This document shows positions 15,990 through 22,429 of a stretch of DNA of 24,748 nt, in pieces. Positions within the stretch are counted from its first letter, which is position 1; every line of letters begins with the position of its first letter. The DNA comes from Ruminiclostridium sp. (GTDB taxonomy: Bacteria > Bacillota > Clostridia > Oscillospirales > Oscillospiraceae): assembly GCA_021442645.1 (NCBI GenBank), contig JABUSR010000110.1, positions 1 to 24,748 of the forward strand, in the 5' to 3' direction. The notes under the pieces are model-generated. The model saw only the letters and a program-made list of their open reading frames with translations. It ran no database searches and had not been told where the DNA came from. A program made the position numbers and the translations under genes.

Positions 15990-17954
15990 ATGGACCAATA
16001 CATCGGTAAAATGCTCGATAACCGGTATGAGATTCTCGATGTGATCGGGGTCGGGGGAATGGCGGTGGTCTATAAGGCCTATTGTCACCGGCTTCATCGC
16101 TTTGTGGCCATCAAGATTCTGAAAAGGGACCTGGCTTCCGACTCGGAGTTACGCCGCCGCTTCCATGAAGAGGCCCAGGCGGTCGCTATGCTCTCTCATC
16201 CGAATATCGTTTCTGTCTATGATGTCAGCCGGGGAGACGACCTGGACTATATCGTCATGGAGCTCATTGACGGAATCACCCTGAAGCAATATATGCAGAA
16301 AAAGAACGGCAGTCTGAACTGGCGAGAGGCTCTGTACTTCACCACGCAGATCGTCCGTGCCCTGGGCCATGCCCACGGAAGAGGGATCATCCACCGGGAC
16401 ATCAAGCCCCAGAACATCATGGTTTTGCGGGACGGCAGTGTAAAGGTAGCTGACTTCGGTATCGCCCGGGTCATGTCTGCAGCCCAGAACACACTCACCC
16501 AAGAGGCGCTGGGCTCGGTGCACTACATTTCTCCCGAGCAGGCCAGAGGAAGCCATATTGACGCCCGGGCAGATATCTACTCTGTTGGCGTGGTGCTCTA
16601 TGAAATGCTCACCGGCCGTCTGCCCTTTGATGGGGAATCCCCGGTCTCTGTGGCCATCCAGCATATCAATGCGACGCCTCTGTCGCCCCGGGAGCTGAAT
16701 CCGGAGATCCCCCCCGGCCTGGAGGAGATTACCATGAAGGCCATGACTGCCCGGATTGAACAGCGCTATCTGAATGCGGATGCAATGATTCGGGATTTGG
16801 AGGATTTCAGAAAGAATCCCCACATCCTGTTCCACTATAATCTGGTAGGACTCCACGGCACCCGGCCTGTCTCCGACGAGGAGACCCAGATGGTGGACGG
16901 AAACGGGGCCGGGTCCCGTGGCCAGCGGCCCCCTGTGCGGACCCGTACAGCGCCGCCGCCCCAGCATCGGCGCCATGAGGAGCCCCCGGAGGACTACGAA
17001 GAGGGGGAAGAGAGTGACCGCAGGAGCAAGGTCGTCCCCATCGTGGTAATCGTTTTCCTGGTGGGCGCTGCCCTTGTCCTGTGGCTGGCCTTCTTCAGCG
17101 GGATCTTCAACAAACCCGATACGGAGACCGTCCCCGACCTGACCGGTATGACACTGTCGCAAATCTATGCCGACCCGGCAATCACAGAGAACTTCAAGGT
17201 GGTCCAGGGATCGGTGGAGTACAGCGATAAGTACGAGAAAGACCAGGTTATGGACCAGACACCCAAGGCCGACAAGGAAGTGGAGAAAGGCTCTACCATT
17301 ACCGTGACCATCAGTGGCGGCAAGGAAGCCGTGAAGATGATTGACGTGAAGAAAATGACTTATGAAAAAGCCGTCCAGGCCCTCCAGGAAATCGGCCTGA
17401 AAGTAGATACCCCGGAGTACGAGTTCTCTGACGATGTGGATGAGGAATGCGTAATCTCCTATTCGCCCCCCAAGGGGACGGAAATCTTCCCCGGAGATAA
17501 GGTCCACCTGGTGCTCAGCAAGGGACCCGAGAAGAAGAAGGTCATTGTGCCCTCCGTGGTTGGCCAGTCCATCGACCAGGCCCGGCGTATGCTGGAAGAC
17601 CTGGGGCTGAAGGTGGGCAGCACGGAAGAGATTGCCAGTGAAAAAGCCAAGGGGACTGTGGTCTACCAGAGCGTAGCGGCCAATACAGAGGTGGAGGAGG
17701 GCACGGCTGTTACCCTCCACTACAGCAAAGGCGACGATCCTAAGCCGATTAGTAGCCAGCCTGTCTCTGTGAACCTGCCGGATGATCGGGAGAGCGTCAC
17801 AGTCTGCATCACTGTGGGTGGCCAGGAGGTCTATAACCAGGTGGTGAACACCTCTGTGGGTGTGGTCACGACCTCGGTCTCCGGTACCGGGACCCAGGAA
17901 GTCAACATCTACATCGACGGCGTTCTGGTGGAAACCAAGAACGTGCAGTTCTAA
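15990..17954 (+). CDS. prkC: PASTA-domain serine/threonine protein kinase PrkC
   Basis: 654-aa membrane kinase that senses muropeptides or lipid II through external PASTA domains. The cytoplasmic kinase domain spans about 12-272: glycine loop GVGGMAVVYKA (20-30), ATP-binding Lys42 (AIKIL), HRDIKPQN with catalytic D137, DFG at 155-157 and SPEQARG at 181-187. A disordered, Pro/Arg/Glu-rich juxtamembrane linker (about 285-345) leads to a single transmembrane helix (about 349-370). Three PASTA domains follow (about 377-444, 447-512 and 517-581). A final beta-rich segment of about 65 residues (590-654) is not a clear PASTA repeat; see findings. AAAAAGGAG precedes ATG 15990. It is co-transcribed with the PP2C phosphatase and rsgA. 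Confidence 0.96.
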   Translation: MDQYIGKMLDNRYEILDVIGVGGMAVVYKAYCHRLHRFVAIKILKRDLASDSELRRRFHEEAQAVAMLSHPNIVSVYDVSRGDDLDYIVMELIDGITLKQYMQKKNGSLNWREALYFTTQIVRALGHAHGRGIIHRDIKPQNIMVLRDGSVKVADFGIARVMSAAQNTLTQEALGSVHYISPEQARGSHIDARADIYSVGVVLYEMLTGRLPFDGESPVSVAIQHINATPLSPRELNPEIPPGLEEITMKAMTARIEQRYLNADAMIRDLEDFRKNPHILFHYNLVGLHGTRPVSDEETQMVDGNGAGSRGQRPPVRTRTAPPPQHRRHEEPPEDYEEGEESDRRSKVVPIVVIVFLVGAALVLWLAFFSGIFNKPDTETVPDLTGMTLSQIYADPAITENFKVVQGSVEYSDKYEKDQVMDQTPKADKEVEKGSTITVTISGGKEAVKMIDVKKMTYEKAVQALQEIGLKVDTPEYEFSDDVDEECVISYSPPKGTEIFPGDKVHLVLSKGPEKKKVIVPSVVGQSIDQARRMLEDLGLKVGSTEEIASEKAKGTVVYQSVAANTEVEEGTAVTLHYSKGDDPKPISSQPVSVNLPDDRESVTVCITVGGQEVYNQVVNTSVGVVTTSVSGTGTQEVNIYIDGVLVETKNVQF

Positions 17955-17958
17955 CGCT

Positions 17959-18858
17959 ATGGGTGAACAAAAGAAAGAGGGAATCATCCTCAAGGCCCTC
18001 AGTGGTTTCTACTATGTGCAGTGTGACCGGGAGGAACTGGTTACCTGCCGGGCCAGAGGAAAATTCCGCTATAAGAAAGTCATGCCACTGGTGGGGGACC
18101 GCGTGGTCATCACGGATCAGGAGGACGGAACTGGGGCTTTGGATGAAATCCTGCCCCGCCGCAACTTCTTTCAGCGCCCGGCGGTGGCCAATATCGACCA
18201 GCTGATCATTATTGCCTCCGGTGCCATCCCGGTGACGGATCCCTTCCTGGTGGATCGGATCACAGCCCTGGCGGAGAGCAAGGACTGCGAGCCTATCCTC
18301 TGCATCAATAAGTGGGATTTGGTCCAGGCGGAAGAATTGTACCGGATTTATACGGCAACTGGATTCCGTACAATCAAGGTCAGTGCCGAGACCGGCCAGG
18401 GAATCGAAGAAATCCGAACCCTTCTGGGCGGTAAGGTCTCAGCCTTTACCGGAAACTCCGGCGTGGGAAAGTCCAGTATCCTGAACGCCCTGGAGCCTGA
18501 CTTTGGGCTTGCTATCGGGGAGATCAGCGAGAAGCTGGGACGAGGCCGCCACACGACTCGCCATGTGGAGTTGTTCCCTGTCTCCGGCGGACTCGTTGCC
18601 GACACCCCTGGCTTCTCCGCCTTTGACACAGACAAGGGGGAGATTCGGGAGAAGGAACTGCTCCAGCACACCTTCCGGGAATTCCGTCCCTATCTCGACC
18701 AGTGCAGATTCATCGGATGTGCCCATGTGAAGGAGAAGGGGTGCGCCGTCCTGGAGGCAATGGAGGAGGGGAAAATCCAGCCCAGCCGCCACAACAGTTA
18801 CGTTCGGCTCTACAACCTGGCTAAGGAAAACAAACCCTGGGAAAACCCCAAAGAGTAA
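17959..18858 (+). CDS. rsgA: Ribosome small-subunit-dependent GTPase RsgA
   Basis: 299-aa circularly permuted GTPase that checks late 30S subunit maturation. An N-terminal OB fold (about 1-70) precedes the permuted G domain, in which G4 NKWD (117-120) comes before G1 GNSGVGKSS (165-173) and G3 DTPG (215-218). The GRGRHTTRH switch region is at 194-202. The C-terminal zinc knuckle has C249, C254, H256 and C262, exactly the family C-x4-C-x-H-x5-C. The start is ATG 17959, four bases after the kinase stop; there is no strong ribosome binding site, so coupling is likely. A longer reading frame from 17860 lies inside prkC and is rejected. rpe and thiN, which often follow, are absent. Confidence 0.96.
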   Translation: MGEQKKEGIILKALSGFYYVQCDREELVTCRARGKFRYKKVMPLVGDRVVITDQEDGTGALDEILPRRNFFQRPAVANIDQLIIIASGAIPVTDPFLVDRITALAESKDCEPILCINKWDLVQAEELYRIYTATGFRTIKVSAETGQGIEEIRTLLGGKVSAFTGNSGVGKSSILNALEPDFGLAIGEISEKLGRGRHTTRHVELFPVSGGLVADTPGFSAFDTDKGEIREKELLQHTFREFRPYLDQCRFIGCAHVKEKGCAVLEAMEEGKIQPSRHNSYVRLYNLAKENKPWENPKE

Positions 18859-18864
18859 GAGACT

Positions 18865-18909
18865 CACCCGTCTGTCGCAGCATGGCCTGTGTGCAGACGG
18901 GTGTTTTTA
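18865..18909 (+). terminator. Rho-independent terminator of the prkC-rsgA cluster
   Basis: A 10-bp stem (CACCCGTCTG at 18865-18874 paired with CAGACGGGTG at 18894-18903) with a 19-nt loop is followed directly by TTTTTAT. It lies just after the rsgA stop and ends the long plus-strand gene cluster. Confidence 0.88.
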
Positions 18910-18941
18910 TGGTCGGCCGCTGTGAGGAATTAGGGAAACTG

Positions 18942-18974
18942 AAGCGAGGGATCGAAATTCGATCTCCTCGCTTT
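18942..18974. terminator. Inverted repeat between convergent genes, possible second terminator
   Basis: AAGCGAGG pairs with CCTCGCTT, and ATCGAA pairs with TTCGAT, with a one-to-two-base bulge between the two stems and almost no loop. A short TTTT overlaps and follows the plus-strand arm. It sits between rsgA (plus) and the XRE gene (minus), so it may stop transcription from either side. The T-tract is weak in both directions. Confidence 0.45.
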
Positions 18975-19011
18975 TCCAATAAGACTGGCCCGTAGTTATG
19001 TGCCTGACTTA

Positions 19012-19218
19012 TTACGGTGTTTCGTTGTCTTCCCAGAACAGCTCATCGAGGGTTTTGTCCAGGGCTTTACATAAAGCCAGGCACAGCTTGATGGTTGGGT
19101 TATAATTGCCGAGCTCGATGGCATTGATCGTCTGCCTGGATACGCCGACAAGATCTGCAAGCTGCTGCTGAGACAGATCTTTTGCGGCGCGGGCTGCTTT
19201 CAGTCGTAAATTTTTCAT
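19012..19218 (-). CDS. XRE-family helix-turn-helix regulator
   Basis: 68-aa single-domain DNA-binding protein of the Cro/C1 type. The helix-turn-helix is clear: SQQQLADLVG (16-25) followed by the recognition helix SRQTINAIELG (27-37), then PTIKLCLALCKAL and the end LDELFW, typical of the short clostridial regulators often found next to membrane proteins. It has no sensor domain. Its start overlaps the stop of the upstream membrane-protein gene by 4 bp (19215-19218), so the two are one transcript. It probably represses its own operon and may be kept in check by the membrane partner, but that is inference. Confidence 0.9.
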   Translation of the reverse strand: MKNLRLKAARAAKDLSQQQLADLVGVSRQTINAIELGNYNPTIKLCLALCKALDKTLDELFWEDNETP

Positions 19219-19739
19219 TCAGTGTCCTCCGTATAGCCCGCCGCTTTCTTTTGATGGAGCAGAGAGGCCGCCAGGATGACGATACCGAGCCCGGCACATA
19301 GGAAATTCAGAAAAAAGACGACCGACGATTCTTCGCTGAAATAGTTTGTGAGACCGGACGCAATGTTGGCCACAGTCATTAGAATCAGCGTATACTGCTG
19401 GCTTTTCTTTTCATGCAATTGAAAATACGCATCATGGATGACTGCCATAACAGCAAATACCGCTGTGCCGAAAATGATACCGCCAAAGATGACAGGGACG
19501 GTGTACTTGACTGTTAGTTCAAGCCCGAAGATGCTTACAACCATAAGCACCCCAAAGTACAGCACCATAGCAAAGAAGCCGGCCCGGAAAGCCTTCCCTC
19601 TTGCTGCAACCTGCCGTTCATCGTATTCGGCCTTTATGATTAGCTGTTTCTTTCTGACGACCAGTAGCAGGAGGAAAAAAAGGGCAGCGAAAGCAACGGC
19701 CAGGCCGATTACGATGAAAACCTGATTATGATGATTCAT
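19215..19739 (-). CDS. Multi-pass membrane protein paired with XRE regulator
   Basis: 174-aa hydrophobic protein with about five predicted transmembrane helices (about 7-28, 53-71, 79-101, 117-133 and 138-160) and short charged loops. A DERQ motif (40-43) with a following RGKAF lies in the first cytoplasmic loop, and HDAYFQLHE (102-110) follows the third helix. I recognise this pattern from small Firmicutes membrane proteins encoded beside XRE regulators, but I know no established function or name. AAAGGAGG lies just upstream of the ATG. Sample stretches are about 45-47% GC, well below the roughly 60% of flanking genes, which suggests acquisition by transfer. Confidence 0.8.
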   Translation of the reverse strand: MNHHNQVFIVIGLAVAFAALFFLLLLVVRKKQLIIKAEYDERQVAARGKAFRAGFFAMVLYFGVLMVVSIFGLELTVKYTVPVIFGGIIFGTAVFAVMAVIHDAYFQLHEKKSQQYTLILMTVANIASGLTNYFSEESSVVFFLNFLCAGLGIVILAASLLHQKKAAGYTEDTE

Positions 19740-19804
19740 AAGAAACCTCCTTTAAGAAACGTGTATTTACAAATAGGACCGATGGACTGGTTCAGTGTAA
19801 GCCC

Positions 19805-19833
19805 ATTATACTGCATCAATATCATAATGTCAA
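19805..19833 (-). promoter_or_regulatory. Perfect-consensus promoter of the membrane protein/XRE operon
   Basis: On the minus strand TTGACA (19828-19833) and TATAAT (19805-19810) are separated by exactly 17 nt, a full match to the housekeeping consensus. Transcription would start near 19798. The 8-bp palindrome GTATATAC (19834-19841) abuts the -35 on its upstream side. The small dyad ACTG-GTT-CAGT (19786-19796) lies at the start of the transcript. Either could be an operator for the XRE protein, a guess from position only. Confidence 0.85.
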
Positions 19834-19964
19834 GTATATACGACAATATAAAATAAATATCGTTCTTTTTGTCGTGCGTTTCGGGATGGCGTGTTTTGGG
19901 TATGGAAATTGTGATCGGAGGAACGACCTATAAAAGATTGCCGATTTATTGCATGCTCGGGAAT

Positions 19965-20000
19965 AAAAAAGACGGGGAGCGGAACCGGCCGCTCCCCGTC
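19965..20000 (-). terminator. Rho-independent terminator of the phosphofructokinase gene
   Basis: A 12-bp perfect GC-rich stem (GACGGGGAGCGG at 19971-19982 with its complement at 19989-20000) and a 6-nt loop are followed on the minus strand by six T residues (19965-19970). It lies 11 bp past the stop codon. The rest of 19850-19964 contains no gene I can support. Confidence 0.93.
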
Positions 20001-20011
20001 AACGGGAATGC

Positions 20012-21259
20012 TCAATCGATGTCTGTGGTAAGAATTTTTTTCAGTTTGGCGAAGCGAGGAAGCGAATTTTCCAGGGGCCGCTCGGGTTCCCCTTGGATGA
20101 GGGGCAGAGCGTAGTCGATGAAGCCGGGCTCCATGCCGTTGCCTGCGGCATTAATCCACTCTCTGGGGACCTTGCGTTCAGTGTTGGCGGCCTCCGTCAG
20201 GGGGACAAGCTTGGTATGGCAGTGGTATCCGGCTTCATCCCGGACGCAGTCCAGGCCTACCATGTGGTCGGTGATGCCGGAGACGGCAGCCTCCACAGCG
20301 GTCTTACCCACCAGGTAGGCCTCGTCCACGTCAGACTTGGAGGCCAGGTGAGAGCCGCAGCGCTGGAGGAGGGACAGCTCGATGCCGCGCACCTTCACAC
20401 CCAGCTTCTCCTTGACGACATCGGCCAGCATGACAGCCAGGCCGCCCAGCTGGGCGTGACCGAAACCGTCGGTAACGGAGGTCTTGGCTTCAGAGACAAA
20501 GGTGCCGTCGGCATAGTGGATGCCCTCAGAGACAGCAACCAGGCAGGTGCCATTGGCGTCATACACCCGCTTCACATCGGCCAGGAAGCTATCCATATTG
20601 AAGTCCACTTCCGGCAGATAGACCAGATCGGGGCCGGAACCTGCCCAGGAGGCCAGACCGGCAGCACCGGCCAGCCAGCCTGCGTGGCGGCCCATGATCT
20701 CCACCACCACCACGGTGCCGGTGTCATAGACCCGGGCATCCTGGTAGAGCTCCATGCAGGAGGTGGCGATGTACTTGGCGGCGCTGGCATAGCCGGGGCA
20801 GTGGTCAGTGCCGCTCAGGTCGTTGTCGATGGTCTTGGGCACGCCCATGATGTTGCAGGGGTAGCCCACCTTTTGCATATACTTGCTAATCTTATTGCAG
20901 GTATCCATGGAGTCGTTGCCGCCGTTGTAGAAGAAATAGCGGACATCATATTTCTTAAAGATCTCCAGGATGCGCTGATAGTCGGTATCGTCTGCGTCGG
21001 GGTCTGCCAGCTTGTAGCGGCAGGAGCCCAGAGCAGAAGAGGGGGTGAACCGGAGAAGATCCAGCTCAGCGGGGTCTTCCTGGCCCATGTCGTAGAGCTG
21101 ATCAGCCAGCACGCCCTTGATGCCGTGGGCTGCACCCAGCACGCGGGTGATGTTCTCGTTGGCCAGAGCTGTCTGGATGACGCCCTGTGCGCTGGCGTTG
21201 ATGACGCAGGTGGGGCCGCCGGACTGGCCGATGATGCAGGCGCCTTTCAGATTTTTCAT
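20012..21259 (-). CDS. pfp: Pyrophosphate-type 6-phosphofructokinase
   Basis: 415-aa phosphofructokinase that phosphorylates fructose 6-phosphate to fructose 1,6-bisphosphate. The N-terminal phosphate-donor site is GQSGGPTCVINAS (11-23). Donor specificity is readable: in GGNDS (113-117) an Asp (D116) stands at the position of E. coli Gly104, and in PKTIDND (141-147) a Lys (K142) stands at the position of Gly124. Both are the established marks of the PPi-dependent, reversible enzyme. D145 is the catalytic base, and MGRHAG (189-194) is the substrate-binding block. The start is ATG 21259, with GGAGG eight bases upstream; a longer in-frame extension to 21352 would run through the promoter. It is divergent from the aldolase gene, whose enzyme uses its product. 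Confidence 0.93.
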   Translation of the reverse strand: MKNLKGACIIGQSGGPTCVINASAQGVIQTALANENITRVLGAAHGIKGVLADQLYDMGQEDPAELDLLRFTPSSALGSCRYKLADPDADDTDYQRILEIFKKYDVRYFFYNGGNDSMDTCNKISKYMQKVGYPCNIMGVPKTIDNDLSGTDHCPGYASAAKYIATSCMELYQDARVYDTGTVVVVEIMGRHAGWLAGAAGLASWAGSGPDLVYLPEVDFNMDSFLADVKRVYDANGTCLVAVSEGIHYADGTFVSEAKTSVTDGFGHAQLGGLAVMLADVVKEKLGVKVRGIELSLLQRCGSHLASKSDVDEAYLVGKTAVEAAVSGITDHMVGLDCVRDEAGYHCHTKLVPLTEAANTERKVPREWINAAGNGMEPGFIDYALPLIQGEPERPLENSLPRFAKLKKILTTDID

Positions 21260-21323
21260 AGGGGATTCCTCCGTTTTATTTGAAAAAATCAGGGTGGATT
21301 TTAACGATGGTATGAATACTATT

Positions 21324-21352
21324 ATCATAACATATCCCGCTCCCACTTGCAA
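21324..21352 (-). promoter_or_regulatory. Promoter of pfp (minus strand)
   Basis: Read on the minus strand, TTGCAA (21347-21352) is followed after exactly 17 nt by TATGAT (21324-21329), preceded by TG one base away (extended -10). The leader to the start codon would be about 58 nt. The -35 hexamer is its own reverse complement and is also used by the fba promoter. Confidence 0.65.
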
Positions 21353-21375
21353 TTATCAATGATTGTTGGTAAAAT
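21347..21375 (+). promoter_or_regulatory. Promoter of fba (plus strand)
   Basis: TTGCAA (21347-21352) and TAAAAT (21370-21375) are spaced by exactly 17 nt, giving a start near 21382 and a leader of about 38 nt before the aldolase ATG. It shares its -35 hexamer with the divergent pfp promoter. Confidence 0.65.
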
Positions 21376-21419
21376 GATTTATCGGGTTTTATTTGATTTG
21401 TTGGAAAGGAGCGGTCATC

Positions 21420-22355
21420 ATGCCGTTAGTTACTACCACTGAAATGTTTAGGAAGGCCTACGAGGGCGGCTACGCCATCGGCGCATTCAACGTCAATAAT
21501 ATGGAGATCGTCCAGGGCATCACCGAGGCAGCCAGGGAGGCCAATTCTCCTGTAATCCTGCAGGTGTCTGCCGGTGCACGGAAATACGCCAAGCACGAGT
21601 ACCTTATGAAGCTGGTGGAGGCCGCTGTGGCTGACACGGATCTGCCCATTGCCCTGCATCTGGACCACGGTGAGGACTTTGAGATCTGCAAGGCCTGCAT
21701 CGACGGTGGCTTTACCTCTGTGATGATTGACGGATCCAAGCACTCCTTTGAAGATAACATCGCCCTGACCAAGAAGGTCGTGGACTACGCCCACGCCCGC
21801 GGCGTGGTGGTGGAGGGCGAGCTGGGCCGTCTGGCCGGCATCGAGGACGACGTGAATGTCTCCTCTGAGGACTCTTCCTACACCGACCCCAACCAGGTAG
21901 AGGAATTTGTTCGCGCTACCGGGGTGGACAGTCTGGCCATTGCCATCGGCACCAGCCACGGCGCATTTAAGTTCAAGCCCGGCACCGACCCTCACCTGCG
22001 GTTCGACATCCTGGAGGAGGTCTCCCGCCGTTTGCCCGGCTTCCCCATTGTGCTCCATGGTGCTTCCTCCGTTACTCCCAGCTATGTTGATATCATCAAC
22101 AGCAACGGCGGGCAGCTGAAGGATGCCATCGGTGTGCCCGAGGACCAGCTCCGCCAGGCTGCGAAAATGGCCGTCTGCAAGATTAACATTGACTCTGACC
22201 TGCGTCTGGCCATGACGGCCGGCGTCCGTCAGCAGCTCCTGGCCGACCCCGCCAACTTTGACCCCAGAAGCTACCTGAAGGTGGGCCGCCAGTTTGTAAA
22301 GGACCTGGTCAAGGACAAAATCGTCAATGTCCTGGGTTCCAACGATTCTCTGTAA
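21420..22355 (+). CDS. fba: Class II fructose-bisphosphate aldolase
   Basis: 311-aa zinc-dependent aldolase that splits fructose 1,6-bisphosphate into dihydroxyacetone phosphate and glyceraldehyde 3-phosphate, in glycolysis and its reverse. The class II signature HLDHG (80-84) supplies catalytic D82 and zinc ligand H83. Further zinc ligands are likely H180 (IGTSHGAFK) and H213 (VLHGASS). NVNNMEIVQGI near the N-terminus and KINIDSDLRLA near the C-terminus are family blocks. AAAGGAG at about 21405-21411 supports ATG 21420; the longer reading frame from 21393 starts inside the leader. A tagatose-bisphosphate aldolase is the main alternative, but pairing with phosphofructokinase favours fba. Confidence 0.95.
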   Translation: MPLVTTTEMFRKAYEGGYAIGAFNVNNMEIVQGITEAAREANSPVILQVSAGARKYAKHEYLMKLVEAAVADTDLPIALHLDHGEDFEICKACIDGGFTSVMIDGSKHSFEDNIALTKKVVDYAHARGVVVEGELGRLAGIEDDVNVSSEDSSYTDPNQVEEFVRATGVDSLAIAIGTSHGAFKFKPGTDPHLRFDILEEVSRRLPGFPIVLHGASSVTPSYVDIINSNGGQLKDAIGVPEDQLRQAAKMAVCKINIDSDLRLAMTAGVRQQLLADPANFDPRSYLKVGRQFVKDLVKDKIVNVLGSNDSL

Positions 22356-22373
22356 TATGTAAGTAATCCCTGT

Positions 22374-22406
22374 CAGGCCTGCCGTGTCTCTGATGCGGCA
22401 GGCCTG
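22374..22406 (+). terminator. Hairpin after fba, probable weak terminator
   Basis: An 11-bp perfect stem (CAGGCCTGCCG paired with CGGCAGGCCTG) encloses an 11-nt loop. There is no real T-tract after it (TGCTTC), so termination may be partial and addB may be expressed by read-through. It lies between the fba stop and the addB ribosome binding site; no separate addB promoter was recognised. Confidence 0.5.
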
Positions 22407-22429
22407 TGCTTCAACAAGGAGGAGAGGAA

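Noticed and set aside
16149..17993. Minus-strand ORF of 614 aa antisense to prkC
   Set aside because: The plus strand encodes an intact kinase with PASTA domains; this frame is rich in His, Asp and Leu and matches no family I know.
19869..20114. Plus-strand ORF of 81 aa between the XRE operon and pfp
   Set aside because: It reads through the pfp terminator hairpin and into the antisense of the pfp 3' end, with no domain.
20093..21283. Plus-strand ORF of 396 aa antisense to pfp
   Set aside because: Its length reflects codon bias of the real gene on the minus strand; it runs over the pfp ribosome binding site and has no domain.
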